A stretch of DNA of 38,716 nt from contig CANNTZ010000017.1 in the NCBI GenBank assembly GCA_947522735.1, positions 1 through 38,716 of the forward strand, in the 5' to 3' direction. Origin of the DNA: an uncultured Oscillospiraceae bacterium (lineage in GTDB: Bacteria > Bacillota > Clostridia > Oscillospirales > Ruminococcaceae). A program made the position numbers and the translations under genes. Of the stretch, positions 8,573 through 17,321 are shown in pieces (the stretch's first letter is position 1; each line of letters starts with the position of its first letter). The notes below the pieces were generated by a model that saw nothing but the letters and a program-made list of their open reading frames with translations, did no database searches and had not been told where the DNA came from.

Positions 8573-9381
8573 AGCAGCAGCCCTCCTTCCTCTTCCTCGC
8601 CAAACTGGTTGAACACGCTCATGCACAGCAGGATGAGCACCATGAGCACGAGCGATATCGCCGCGCCGAGGTTTGGATTATAGGTGTTTCCGACGAATTG
8701 CAGGTCTATGAGGTCGCCGATGAGCAGATTGGAGCCGCCGCCCAGCATTCTCGAAATGATAAAGGTGCTCAGAGACGGCACGAACACCATCGTTATGCCT
8801 GAGGTTATCCCCGGAACCGTCAACGGCAGGATGACCTTGAGGAACACGTTCAGCGGGTTTGCGCCGAGATCCTGCGCCGCATGTATCACGCGCTGGTCTA
8901 TCTTGGTCATTATCGTGTAGAGCGGTAGTATCATATAGGGAATATAATTGTATACCATTCCCAAAATTACCGCGCCCTGTGTGTTTATCATGTTGAAAGG
9001 CCCAAGCCCGATCAGCCCAAAAAGCTTGTTGATAAGCCCGTTCTTCTCCAGCAGCGTCATCCACGCATAGGTGCGCAGCAGGAAGTTCATCCACATCGGC
9101 AGCATGACGAGCATGACCATCATACGCTGCTGATGGCCGGTCTTGCGGGAGATGATATAGGCGAACGGATAGGACGTCACGAGGCAGATTACCGTCGCTA
9201 TCGCCGCCAGCCACAGCGAGCGGAAAATGACCGACGCGTAATCGCCCACGCGCGAGATGTTGGCTATCGTAAAGCTGCCCGTATCGTCCGTCACGGCGAA
9301 ATACACGACCATGCCGAGCGGGACAACGATGAAGATTATCATCCAGATAAGATACGGGAACGCCGTGATCTTGCTTTTCAT
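8569..9381 (-). CDS. potB: Spermidine/putrescine ABC transporter permease PotB
   Basis: A 270-residue inner-membrane permease, the partner of PotC. It starts MKSKITAFPYLIWMIIFIVVPLG, with AAGGAGTG upstream. The EAA loop appears as HAAQDLGANPLNVFLKVILPLTVPGI around residues 168-192. Segments such as 'RTYAWMTLLEKNGLIN' and 'YNYIPYMILPLYTIM' are typical of PotB. It lies 43 bases after potA and is translationally coupled to potC. Confidence 0.93.
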   Translation of the reverse strand: MKSKITAFPYLIWMIIFIVVPLGMVVYFAVTDDTGSFTIANISRVGDYASVIFRSLWLAAIATVICLVTSYPFAYIISRKTGHQQRMMVMLVMLPMWMNFLLRTYAWMTLLEKNGLINKLFGLIGLGPFNMINTQGAVILGMVYNYIPYMILPLYTIMTKIDQRVIHAAQDLGANPLNVFLKVILPLTVPGITSGITMVFVPSLSTFIISRMLGGGSNLLIGDLIDLQFVGNTYNPNLGAAISLVLMVLILLCMSVFNQFGEEEEGGLLL

Positions 9382-9424
9382 TTTATCAGTCTCACACTCC
9401 TTTTAAGCATACGTGCGCACAATA

Positions 9425-10471
9425 TTAATCTTCCATTTTGTGCATTATGTGTATATCTTCAGGTGTGAGATCCATGCCGATAATCGAACCTGCGGGCGCA
9501 AAGCCGGTGGAATGGATCATCCATTTATATCCGCAGGCGTCCACGATCATCTCGTAGTGCACGCCCTTGAAGATCACCGATTCGACGACACCGCTGAATT
9601 TGCCCTCGCCCGCGCCGACAATCTTTATGTCCTCGGGACGTATCACGACATCCACGCGGCTCATCTCGTCGAAGCCCCTGTCCACGCACTCGAACTCGCG
9701 TCCGGCAAACTCGACGAGGAAATCCCTGACCATGATGCCGTCCACAATGTTGCTCTCGCCGATAAAGTCCGCTATAAAGGCGTTCTGCGGCTCGTTATAG
9801 ATATCCTGCGGCGCGCCCATCTGGAGTATCTCGCCGTCGCGCATCACCACGACGGTGTCCGACATCGTCAGCGCCTCCTCCTGGTCGTGCGTTACATATA
9901 TAAAGGTTATCTCAAGGCTCTGCTGGATCCTTTTCAGCTCGATCTGCATCTCCTTGCGCAGCTTGAGGTCGAGCGCGCCGAGCGGCTCGTCAAGAAGCAG
10001 CACCTTTGGCTGGTTCACAAGCGCCCTCGCAATGGCGACGCGCTGCTGCTGGCCGCCGGAGAGATAGGTCACGCTGCGCTCCTCATAGCCCTCAAGGTTG
10101 ACCATCTCAAGCATCTCGCGGACCTGGCGCTTTATCTCCTTCTCCGGCATTTTTTTCAGCCTCAGTCCAAACGCAATGTTTTCATAGACGTTGAGGTGCG
10201 GGAACAGCGCATAACGCTGAAAAACGGTATTTACCTCGCGCTTGTACGCGGGAACACCGTTGATCTTTTTCCCCTCGAAAAACACCTCTCCCTGCGTCGG
10301 CTCCACAAAGCCGCCTATTATTCGCAGCGTGGTTGTCTTGCCGCACCCCGACGGACCGAGCAGCGTCACGAACTCCTTATCGTGTATCGACAGATCGATA
10401 CCCTTGAGCACGTGCTCGCCGTCAAAATCGACGACAATGTTTTTCAGTTCGATGATGTAATTATCACCCAA
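9425..10471 (-). CDS. potA: Spermidine/putrescine ABC transporter ATPase
   Basis: A 348-residue ATPase that drives polyamine import. The start is a TTG at 10471: AAAGGGGG lies eight bases upstream and the nearby ATG is out of frame. Walker A is GPSGCGKTT (about residue 38), the signature is LSGGQQQRVAIARAL, Walker B is VLLLDEPLGALD and the switch histidine is in YVTHDQEEA. After about residue 240 comes the TOBE-type regulatory domain (VDVVIRPEDIKIV). It is first in the operon potA-B-C-D. The HTH regulator gene that often precedes potA in clostridia is absent. Confidence 0.94.
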   Translation of the reverse strand: MGDNYIIELKNIVVDFDGEHVLKGIDLSIHDKEFVTLLGPSGCGKTTTLRIIGGFVEPTQGEVFFEGKKINGVPAYKREVNTVFQRYALFPHLNVYENIAFGLRLKKMPEKEIKRQVREMLEMVNLEGYEERSVTYLSGGQQQRVAIARALVNQPKVLLLDEPLGALDLKLRKEMQIELKRIQQSLEITFIYVTHDQEEALTMSDTVVVMRDGEILQMGAPQDIYNEPQNAFIADFIGESNIVDGIMVRDFLVEFAGREFECVDRGFDEMSRVDVVIRPEDIKIVGAGEGKFSGVVESVIFKGVHYEMIVDACGYKWMIHSTGFAPAGSIIGMDLTPEDIHIMHKMED

Positions 10472-10735
10472 TTCTGCATCCCCCTTTGCGGATTTCAGTC
10501 CACAGTAATTAATTCATATTCCTGTCGGCCCACGATGGCTTTTGACCGTTCCCCGCAAAAGGCTGTTTACCGCTTGTCTCTCCGAGCTCCTCCGTCCTTT
10601 CGTCTGCTCTGGAAGCGGTATTACTATCGTTACAGGGCGCCGCCGTTATCGCAGCCCCCGCCCGTTTTAGACGGTACATACGCCGGTCGTGTTGTGCGCG
10701 GGAGCCTTCCCGCACGACAGATGCAAAAATGAACA
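10472..10735 (-). other. Long structured leader of the pot operon
   Basis: Between the predicted start of transcription (about 10735) and the potA start lie about 265 GC-rich bases without a convincing gene. Pairings on the minus strand include TACCGCTT with AAGCGGTA (plus-strand arms 10613-10620 and 10568-10575) enclosing a 37-base region. A second is GCGGGA with TCCCGC near 10703-10720. I do not recognise a known riboswitch. A 75-codon frame at 10509-10736 has no family resemblance and I do not call it. Confidence 0.4.
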
Positions 10736-10741
10736 ATTTAC

Positions 10742-10769
10742 ACTATATCATATATTCAGCAAAAGTCAA
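10742..10769 (-). promoter_or_regulatory. Predicted pot operon promoter
   Basis: On the minus strand TTGACT (10769-10764) and TATAGT (10747-10742) are 16 bases apart. The surrounding sequence is the only AT-rich stretch upstream of potA. Confidence 0.6.
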
Positions 10770-10789
10770 GGTTTTTTTGAAAAAAACTT

Positions 10790-11063
10790 TATTTTTCGCA
10801 ATTTTTCTGTGTTTTGCTCGAATTTTTTGCCGTTCAGCGCAGTTATCCTCCAAAATGCTCGTTTTTCCTCATGTTCGCTTTTGTGTTTTTGCGCTTCTCA
10901 TCGCTGCCCTGTCAGCGCGTGCCCGCAGTATTTGTCCGTTCTTCTGCGGCGGCTCGCTTCAGCTTGCAGCGCGCTCTGTTTTTGCCGGACGGCGAGGCAT
11001 GGTCAATTTTGCCGTCGGCCCGCTCTCCTGCCGGAGCGCGCGCAGATACGTGTGAAAACAGAC
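10790..11063. other. Gene-free stretch upstream of the pot promoter
   Basis: The gap between the pot promoter and the EamA gene is mostly without signals. Several open frames occur (for example around 10814-11248), but they are rich in Arg, Cys and Ser, lack ribosome binding sites and resemble no family. I see no RNA gene here. The notable element is the long hairpin at 11071-11122. A smaller hairpin, GCGGAG/CTCCGC, lies near 11145-11160. Confidence 0.5.
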
Positions 11064-11122
11064 AAAAACGCGCCAAGGAGACAGGAAGCCTCCTTGCGGC
11101 TGGCTTGCCTCTCTCCTTGGCG
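11064..11122 (-). terminator. Long hairpin, probable terminator of the EamA gene
   Basis: CGCCAAGGAGA (11071-11081) pairs perfectly with TCTCCTTGGCG (11112-11122). Imperfect pairing continues inward (AGGAAGCC with GGCTTGCCT). On the minus strand a TTTTT run (11068-11064) follows the stem, so it can terminate transcription coming from the EamA gene, though 178 bases past its stop. Confidence 0.5.
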
Positions 11123-11299
11123 GCTTTTCGCTTTCAGGCAGCTTGCGGAGCGTCTCCGCGCTGCGTGCGGCGGCTTATGCTTTTGAGCGCGTCAAGGTGT
11201 GTCTCGCGCATCCGCCGCGTGAACAGACCGGCGCAATCGACAATATGAGCGCTCAATAGCAAGGCGCGGCCCTCCGCGCAGATGTTGTCCGCCGGCGGG

Positions 11300-12208
11300 T
11301 CAAATATCGTAGATACCTATTATTACAATTCCCACAACAACGACGGCAATGGAGGCATAGTGCTTCCATGAGAGCTTCTCCTTGAGGAAAATGCGGCCCC
11401 AAATCACCGACGCAACGCAGTACGCCGAAATTATCGGCGCAGAAAGCATGATGTGCTCCTTGTCCGCAATTGCGAAGATATAGGCGAACTGGCCGGCGGT
11501 CTCGAAGGCGGCGCCGATAAATTTGGGCGCCTCCTGCTTGAATGTGAGCCGTCCCTTGCGGATGAACAGCACATAGACAAGGCAGACCATGCCGACGACG
11601 AAAAACGTGAACTCATAGGCCGCATTCGCCGAGCTCTCGTCTATCTTCTGGAGCACCAACGAATCCGCGAAGGTGCCAAGCGCGTCAAGCAGACAGTATA
11701 TGACCGGTATGGCTATCGCAATGAACGACTTGGTGTATATATTGTTGCCCTTTTTCTGGCGCTCAAGCCGCAGCTCGTCGTCCTCCGTGGCCTCGACGAC
11801 GCCGAGAGCGACGACACCCACGCAGACAAGCCCGACCGCTATGAGCTGATAGTTGTTGACCTCGCCGCGTCCGGCGGTGATGAGCGTCAATATGGCGACA
11901 AGCGCGCCGGAGGAATTGCAGATCGGCGAGGAAATCGACAGCTCGATGTAGCGCAGGCCGAGATAGCCTATCGCCATTGAGAGGATGTACAGCGCCGACA
12001 CCGGCAGATAGGTGAGTATTATGTCAAAATTAAGCTCCACGCCGCCGATAAAGATCTCATAGGCGCAGTGCAGCCCCATCACGATGCCGACCGCCGTCAC
12101 CATCTTGAGGTGGCTTAGCTTGTCGTCCTTCTCCTTGCAGCCGATTTTGGAGAAGAGGTCGGAGCCGCTCCAGCAGAGCAGCGCAATAAGTGCCAACCAG
12201 AACCACAT
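11300..12208 (-). CDS. EamA/DMT-superfamily transporter
   Basis: A 302-residue integral membrane protein with about ten transmembrane segments in two EamA-type halves. The first half starts MWFWLALIALLCWSGSDLFSKIG and contains 'YLGLRYIELSISSPICNSSGALVAILTLI', the EamA signature region. The second half contains 'LSAPIISAYCVASVIWGRIFLKEKLSWKHYASIAVVVVGIVII', the usual C-terminal EamA ending. Such proteins export or import small metabolites; the substrate cannot be told. An AAAGGA site precedes the ATG. It is preceded on the same strand by the Nudix fusion gene, 84 bases away. Confidence 0.85.
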   Translation of the reverse strand: MWFWLALIALLCWSGSDLFSKIGCKEKDDKLSHLKMVTAVGIVMGLHCAYEIFIGGVELNFDIILTYLPVSALYILSMAIGYLGLRYIELSISSPICNSSGALVAILTLITAGRGEVNNYQLIAVGLVCVGVVALGVVEATEDDELRLERQKKGNNIYTKSFIAIAIPVIYCLLDALGTFADSLVLQKIDESSANAAYEFTFFVVGMVCLVYVLFIRKGRLTFKQEAPKFIGAAFETAGQFAYIFAIADKEHIMLSAPIISAYCVASVIWGRIFLKEKLSWKHYASIAVVVVGIVIIGIYDI

Positions 12209-12292
12209 ATTTCAATTTCCTTTTCTGTTTTATTTTTACATTTTTTCAGACGCACCGCAAGCAGTGCGCCTGCTGCGCAATACCGTCTTCGC

Positions 12293-13087
12293 TCAAAAGC
12301 GCACGGTGCGCGAGGGCGCGGTGAAGGACGAGAAGGTTGCGGAAACGTCGCTCAGGCGGAAAACCTCGTTGTTGCCGTCACCGGGCCGATACATGGAGCT
12401 CAGCTCGGGATAGGCGTCGAGCAGGTGCTTCTGCGGCTCGATACGCTCGTCCGGCGTGGCGGTGGCACTGACGCGCAGCCATTCGCCGCCGCTGAACGCG
12501 CACAGCTCCAGCCTCGGATTTTTATGAAGCTGCGCCGATACAGCCTTTTTGCGGCCCGTCTGGATATACAGCGCGTTCTCAAAAATGTCTATCGTGCCAA
12601 AGGGCCGCACGCGCGGCTGGCCGTCCTCGTCTACGGTCGCAAGATAATAGGTCCCGCACCGCTTTAAAAAATCGTATACCTCGTTCATATTATCATCATG
12701 CTCCGTAATAAGCTTTTCAAGTATTATCCTGTCCGCCGGACAGAAGCTGTATCGCGGTATCTCCTCCGGGAGTATCCAGCGGATATCGTTGTGCTCAAGC
12801 GCTCGCGGCTCTCCGGCGGCAATGCGGGCGTCAAACAGCGTCACATGCACCGTGATATCGGGATATTCGTGAATTACCTCCGCGAAAATGCCCAGCGGCT
12901 CGACCGTCACGGCAAGCTCCTCCCGGCACTCGCGAACAAGGGCCTCCTCAGCCGTTTCTCCCGGCTCCAGCTTTCCTCCCGCGAACTCCCACAGCAGACC
13001 CCTCTTTTTGTCCGCCGGGCGCTGGCAGATCAGGAAGCGGCTGCCGCCGCGTATGTATGCTGCCGCGACCTCTGTCACGCCGATCAA
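12293..13087 (-). CDS. Nudix hydrolase fused to a PNPOx-fold domain
   Basis: A 264-residue two-domain protein. I prefer the TTG at 13087 (MIGVTEVAAAYIRGG, with a GAGG site) over an upstream in-frame start at 13123. Residues 1-130 form a MutT-like Nudix domain with the box from Gly38 (GKLEPGETAEEALVRECREEL). The usual glycine after EEL is Ala59. Such enzymes clean up oxidised nucleotides. Residues 134-264, beginning MNEVYDFLKRCGTYYLATVDEDGQPRVRPFG, form a pyridoxamine-5'-phosphate-oxidase-like flavin-binding fold. A GGAG sequence lies upstream of the internal ATG at 12688, so the second domain might also be made alone. The two domains are usually separate genes. Confidence 0.85.
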   Translation of the reverse strand: MIGVTEVAAAYIRGGSRFLICQRPADKKRGLLWEFAGGKLEPGETAEEALVRECREELAVTVEPLGIFAEVIHEYPDITVHVTLFDARIAAGEPRALEHNDIRWILPEEIPRYSFCPADRIILEKLITEHDDNMNEVYDFLKRCGTYYLATVDEDGQPRVRPFGTIDIFENALYIQTGRKKAVSAQLHKNPRLELCAFSGGEWLRVSATATPDERIEPQKHLLDAYPELSSMYRPGDGNNEVFRLSDVSATFSSFTAPSRTVRF

Positions 13088-13491
13088 TCCTTTCACCTCA
13101 AAAATACGGAAGCTCCGTCTCATTAATCATACCACGAAACCCGCCGGCGGTCAACTCTCTCCTTCCGGCGCGACGCGGCAGAGGCGTTTTTTCAGCGGCG
13201 GAGCACACCTTTCACATGGGAAAATCAACCACGAAATTTCCATTTTTTTATACGCCTCCGCATATATACTTTTTCCCGCTCCGATGATATAATTATTATA
13301 GAGAAAAAACTGTGCAGCAAAAATTTTTCCACAAGACACTTATATATTGTAGAGATTTAAGGCTTTGCTGCGCAGCGCTCCGGATTTTAAAATTGCGCCT
13401 CGTCATTTATTCATAATTTCCCCCCATCATTAACCCCCTTTTTAGTCAATACATTATATATATCGCAATGCAAAAATTCAAAAATGCACTC
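13088..13491. other. Gene-free AT-rich intergenic stretch
   Basis: Between the Nudix gene and the adhesin promoter there is no convincing gene. The sequence is AT-rich with a C-rich patch around 13420-13440. Open frames here lack ribosome binding sites and family resemblance. Confidence 0.5.
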
Positions 13492-13520
13492 TTGATTTCA
13501 CTCAGAATATCTCTTATAAT
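13492..13520 (+). promoter_or_regulatory. Predicted promoter of the Cna-B surface protein
   Basis: TTGATT (13492-13497) and a perfect TATAAT (13515-13520) are separated by 17 bases. Transcription would start near 13527, giving a leader of about 105 bases before the ATG at 13631. Confidence 0.7.
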
Positions 13521-13630
13521 TTAAATTGTATGATATTGTGGGGAGCATTAAAAACTGGAAATTTTTCCATTCGCCGCGCCTCGCCTTACCATAAAAAGCA
13601 ATCTGTGTAAATTTGCAAAGGAGAAAGAAC

Positions 13631-16582
13631 ATGAGGAAGCTATTTGCGATCATTTTATCCGTTTTGATGATCCTGTCTCTGACGTCCGTCGTAGCGCTTG
13701 CCGATACGTCCGGCGCCGGAGCCAAACAAGCACCCCAGCGTGACGCCAAGCCACAAAGCATCGACTACGGTTCGAGGTATAACCATATCGATGTGAAGAC
13801 CGACGCCCTATACAGCTTCTCCATCGACGGCGTTCCCGGAGCTATAACCGGTTCGGTCGTAGCGTCCAGCATCACCGTCCGGATTGGCAACACCACATAC
13901 TCAGGCTTCAGCCAGTCCCCGCAGCAGGAGGTCTCGCACTACGAGTTTACCCGCAAAATCACCGCTACCTCCCCGCAGGCCCTTGGCCTGACCTGGATGG
14001 CGGGCACCTATAAGCCCACCAACGTCTACGTCAGCATGAAGATCATCTTTCCTGCTAACGTCGTTCCCGCAGATCTCAAGCCGCACCTCACCCTCGAAGC
14101 GGACGACAGCTATTCTGTGACGCTGGCCAACCACAGGTATGACGGCGTTCAGGAGTGCACCGGCGGCAACGGCATGAGAAGCGAGGGCAATACCGGAACG
14201 CCGACCGGGCTTGACCTGTATATCAACGTAACCGGTATGACCATACTGACCAAGGGTAAGCTTGGCATCGAGAAAAAGGTTGTGGACGAAAACGGCACGT
14301 TCCTCGAAAACGACGCCGCCGAGTTCGAATACACCCTCACCCACAACGGCGCTCCGGTATACTTCGTGAACAACGTCTACACCGCCAACTCCGCCGCGGC
14401 GGGCGCCACCAGCGTCGTCAAGGTCAGGAACGGACAGCACCTGTCACTGACCGGGCTCCCCGCCGGTATCTATACCGTGACCGAGACGCAGAAGGACGGC
14501 TATATCATCCGTGACATCGACGGGCAGGCGAGCACCACCAGCTACAGCAAGGACTACGTCGTGGTCAACAAGGACGACGCCAACATTCCGGTCGCGAACT
14601 TCACCAACACCAAACTCTCCGAGCAGACCGGCGTCAACGTCAACAAAACGGCGTCAGGACTTCCTCAGGGCAGTCGGTATCCCAACCCGACCGTCAGCAT
14701 CTATGCTCTCGACGCTCAGGGCAACAAGACCGGAAACGCTCTCTTCACCGGCATGCTTGACGCCAATGGCGACACCCTCTATCTCACCGCCCTCTTCTCC
14801 CCCGGCGCCTATATCGTGGAGGAGACCGGCGCGGATGTTAACGGATACGACCTTGCCACCACGCTGATGGCAAACGGCCAGACACAGAACGGCATGATGT
14901 TCACCGTCACCGCGAACGACAAGGGCAAACGCATATCGCTCACCGTCAACAACGTCTACTCCGAGCAGCCGGGCCAGCAGAACGGTCGCCTGACCATCAC
15001 CAAATACCTCGCCGGCGATTTGAGCGTCAACAAGGAGGGCCAGCTCGTCGCGCAAGACGGCACGATTATCCCCAGCACCTTCCTCTTTACCTTTACGCTC
15101 TATAAGGACAACACTCCCGTCGAACACGGTATTGTCCCCGTTTTCGTCCCCGCAACCGAAACGGCGCCTGCAAAATGGGTTGCAACCGTCGATAAGCTTG
15201 AGCCGGGCAGCTACACCGTGGAAGAAGAGTACGCCGAGCTGTTCAACTATGACCTCGCCGTCGCCTACGCGCCCACCGGCGGAACAGTGACTGTCGCCGC
15301 AAACCAGACCGCGAACGTCTCCGTGACCAACACCTACACCAGACAGAAGCAGATATCCCTTGTGCATCCGATCGAAAAGCTTGTCACGGCCGACGCCAGC
15401 CTCAACTCCCCAACGGGCGACCGCACGTTCTATTTCGACGTTGAAATTTTCAAAACCGGCCCCACAGACAGATCTCCCGCCACGACGTTGCCGTTTGACG
15501 TCAGCGTCACCGGCGACTTCAAAAAGAGCAACGACCCCTCCAAGGGCGACTTCATGGTCACCATAAACGGAGCCGGCCAAGCCTCCGGCAATATCGTCAT
15601 CAAGGGCACTCCCGATGAGTTTGAGATGCTGATAGAATATAACGCCTATTTCATCATCCGGGAGAACGACACCGGCATCGGCCAGGACTGGACCTATGAT
15701 ATCGACAAGATCTACCACATCTATGCCACGTATGACGACGAGGCTCTTAATTACCGGATTGAGTTGAACAGCCAAGCTTATCCAGCATTCAAGAGCATTA
15801 AGTTTGTCAACACCTATAAGAACGACAAAACTGGTGTTGTGCTTATCTCAAAGCAGCTCAGCGGCGACAATGTGAATCCGAACGACGAGTTCACCTTCAG
15901 GTTTGCGCTCAGCTATCCCCCCAATATCCCCCCGCTCACCCTAACCTATACCAAGTACGACGCCAATGGGAATCTCGTCGACAGAGGGGAGCTTGGGGCT
16001 GCCTTCACCCTCAAGGGCGGTGAGTCCATTATGATCTACGGCATCAGGTTAGGTATTCTCTACACCGTGACCGAGACCGATTCCAAGGACTACACCGTGA
16101 CCTACACCAACCGAACCGGGACACTCACACTGAACAAGCCCACAGCAGAGGTCACCGTGACAAACACCCGCAATCATCCCATTGAAAAGACCACCTCCGT
16201 CACCGTGACCAAGAGATGGGACGACAACAACAACAAGGAGGGCAAGCGCCCGAGCAGCGTCACCGTCTGGCTCTGCCGCAACGGCGTCATCCTCTCCAGA
16301 GTTGAGCTGAGCGCAGCCAACAACTGGACCTGGACCTGGCGCGAGCTTGACGCAAAGCAGCGCTGGACCGTTGAGGAACGCGACGTGCCCACCGGCTACC
16401 ACGCTATCGTCACCTCAACCGCCTATAACAGCTACGTCATCACAAACCATCTTTCCCAGAAGCCCAACATCAGCACCGGCGACAGCACGCATCTCCTCGT
16501 TTCAGGAGCGCTGCTCGCCGCCGCAGGCATCACCGCCGCGGTGCTTCTCGGCAAAAAGCGCCGCCGCAGAAGCTCAAGGTAA
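13631..16582 (+). CDS. Cna-B/SpaA-domain surface protein with a sortase-like C-terminus
   Basis: A 983-residue exported protein. The ATG at 13631 has an AAAGGAG site. Residues 1-24 are a signal peptide ending VVALA. A unique N-terminal region (about 35-205) precedes roughly six beta-rich Cna-B/SpaA-type repeats. Each has a lysine near its start (GIEKKV, VNVNKTA, LTITKYL, VVLISKQ, VTVTKRW), a glutamate in VTET/VEET/VEEE/VEER, and an Asn near its end (FTNTK, VNNVY, VTNTY, VNTYK, VTNTR, ITNHL). This is the pattern of self-forming isopeptide bonds. The C-terminus has the cell-wall layout: NISTGD (Asn946-Asp951), a hydrophobic helix and a KKRRRRSSR tail. The motif lacks the usual LPxTG proline. 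No sortase gene is in view. Likely an adhesin or pilus-type protein. Confidence 0.9.
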   Translation: MRKLFAIILSVLMILSLTSVVALADTSGAGAKQAPQRDAKPQSIDYGSRYNHIDVKTDALYSFSIDGVPGAITGSVVASSITVRIGNTTYSGFSQSPQQEVSHYEFTRKITATSPQALGLTWMAGTYKPTNVYVSMKIIFPANVVPADLKPHLTLEADDSYSVTLANHRYDGVQECTGGNGMRSEGNTGTPTGLDLYINVTGMTILTKGKLGIEKKVVDENGTFLENDAAEFEYTLTHNGAPVYFVNNVYTANSAAAGATSVVKVRNGQHLSLTGLPAGIYTVTETQKDGYIIRDIDGQASTTSYSKDYVVVNKDDANIPVANFTNTKLSEQTGVNVNKTASGLPQGSRYPNPTVSIYALDAQGNKTGNALFTGMLDANGDTLYLTALFSPGAYIVEETGADVNGYDLATTLMANGQTQNGMMFTVTANDKGKRISLTVNNVYSEQPGQQNGRLTITKYLAGDLSVNKEGQLVAQDGTIIPSTFLFTFTLYKDNTPVEHGIVPVFVPATETAPAKWVATVDKLEPGSYTVEEEYAELFNYDLAVAYAPTGGTVTVAANQTANVSVTNTYTRQKQISLVHPIEKLVTADASLNSPTGDRTFYFDVEIFKTGPTDRSPATTLPFDVSVTGDFKKSNDPSKGDFMVTINGAGQASGNIVIKGTPDEFEMLIEYNAYFIIRENDTGIGQDWTYDIDKIYHIYATYDDEALNYRIELNSQAYPAFKSIKFVNTYKNDKTGVVLISKQLSGDNVNPNDEFTFRFALSYPPNIPPLTLTYTKYDANGNLVDRGELGAAFTLKGGESIMIYGIRLGILYTVTETDSKDYTVTYTNRTGTLTLNKPTAEVTVTNTRNHPIEKTTSVTVTKRWDDNNNKEGKRPSSVTVWLCRNGVILSRVELSAANNWTWTWRELDAKQRWTVEERDVPTGYHAIVTSTAYNSYVITNHLSQKPNISTGDSTHLLVSGALLAAAGITAAVLLGKKRRRRSSR

Positions 16583-16606
16583 GCCTTTCTCCCGACCCAT
16601 ATGCAA

Positions 16607-16652
16607 GCGCCCGCCGCGTTTCGTTTTTGGAACGCGGCGGGCGCATAATTTT
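16607..16652 (+). terminator. Intrinsic terminator of the surface protein gene
   Basis: GCGCCCGCCGCGTT (16607-16620) pairs perfectly with AACGCGGCGGGCGC (16631-16644), followed by ATAATTTT. It starts 25 bases after the stop codon. Confidence 0.88.
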
Positions 16653-16705
16653 ACAGCGCGGCGCAGATAATAAGTCCAACAATAACGACGGGAGGGGACT
16701 TTGTG

Positions 16706-17140
16706 ATGGAAAACGATACCGTAGACCTGCTGCGCGAGTGCGACGCCGGGATAAAAATGGCGCTCGCCTCGCTTGACAGCGTAACCGGCAAGACCGGCAA
16801 CGAGGCTCTCCGCCACCTGCTGACGCAGAGCAAGCGTGAGCACGGCGAGCTTGGCGGCGAGATCGGAGGGCTGCTCGCCAAAAAAGGCGCACGTGAAAAG
16901 GACGCCCCGCAGATGGCAAGGCTTATGGCGCAGATGAAAAGCAGCATAAAAATCGGCATGAGCGAGCAAACCGACCGCGCTGTCGCCGAATTTGTCACCG
17001 ACGGCTGCAACATGGGCATAAAAACGCTCTGCAAGCGGCTGAACCAATGCAAAAACGCCGAGGGCGAGGCGCGGCAGGCGTGCGGAAGGCTCGTCAACCT
17101 CGAGGATAAGCTCGCCGCCGGGCTGCGGCTATATCTCTGA
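16706..17140 (+). CDS. Helical protein of unknown function
   Basis: A 144-residue soluble protein, all alpha-helical by appearance, with no signal peptide. The ATG at 16706 is preceded by GGGAGGGG; a GTG immediately upstream is the alternative. The sequence falls into four amphipathic helices with loops at 'GKTGNE', 'KGAREKDAP' and 'VTDGCNMG'. It resembles, from memory, clostridial conserved proteins of about 140 residues with 'ECxxGxKMA' and 'DGCNMGIxxL' motifs that look ferritin-like. I see no clear iron-binding ligand set and propose no function. Its own terminator follows, so it is probably monocistronic. Confidence 0.75.
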   Translation: MENDTVDLLRECDAGIKMALASLDSVTGKTGNEALRHLLTQSKREHGELGGEIGGLLAKKGAREKDAPQMARLMAQMKSSIKIGMSEQTDRAVAEFVTDGCNMGIKTLCKRLNQCKNAEGEARQACGRLVNLEDKLAAGLRLYL

Positions 17141-17145
17141 CTCTC

Positions 17146-17185
17146 AGCGCATGAGACGCCAAAACGCGGCGCTTCATGCGCTTTT
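17146..17185 (+). terminator. Intrinsic terminator upstream of pstS
   Basis: AGCGCATGA (17146-17154) pairs with TCATGCGCT (17174-17182), with inner pairing CGCC/GGCG and a TTTT run at the end. It separates the helical-protein gene from the phosphate operon. Confidence 0.75.
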
Positions 17186-17194
17186 ACATATGCT

Positions 17195-17267
17195 TTTGCA
17201 TTCTCTGCGGATTTGACGCGGATTTTACATTAGGACGGTTTTGGATTTTACATGGCCGGGATATTAT
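17195..17267 (+). promoter_or_regulatory. Candidate PhoP-controlled promoter of pstS
   Basis: TTTACAT-like units occur at 17195 (TTTGCAT), 17212 (TTTGACG), 17224 (TTTACAT), 17240 (TTTGGAT) and 17247 (TTTACAT). The two exact copies lie in the longer repeat GGATTTTACAT (17220-17230 and 17243-17253). A TATTAT -10 box follows at 17262-17267, with no -35 match. This layout, TT-ACA repeats just upstream of a -10, resembles PhoP boxes of Gram-positive pst operons. The spacing is less regular than the Bacillus 11-base pattern. Confidence 0.5.
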
Positions 17268-17321
17268 ATAAGTGCAAGAACAAAAGGAATAAAAGCAGAG
17301 GATCGAAAGGAGATCTCAACC

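Noticed and set aside
10689..11248. Overlapping plus-strand frames of 108-165 codons
   Set aside because: They are Arg/Cys/Ser-rich, overlap each other in several frames and lack start signals, which is typical of non-coding GC-rich DNA.
12209..12292. A terminator hairpin after the Nudix fusion gene
   Set aside because: CGCAC/GTGCG pairs, but the sequence following on the minus strand is A-rich instead of T-rich. Transcription probably reads into the EamA gene.
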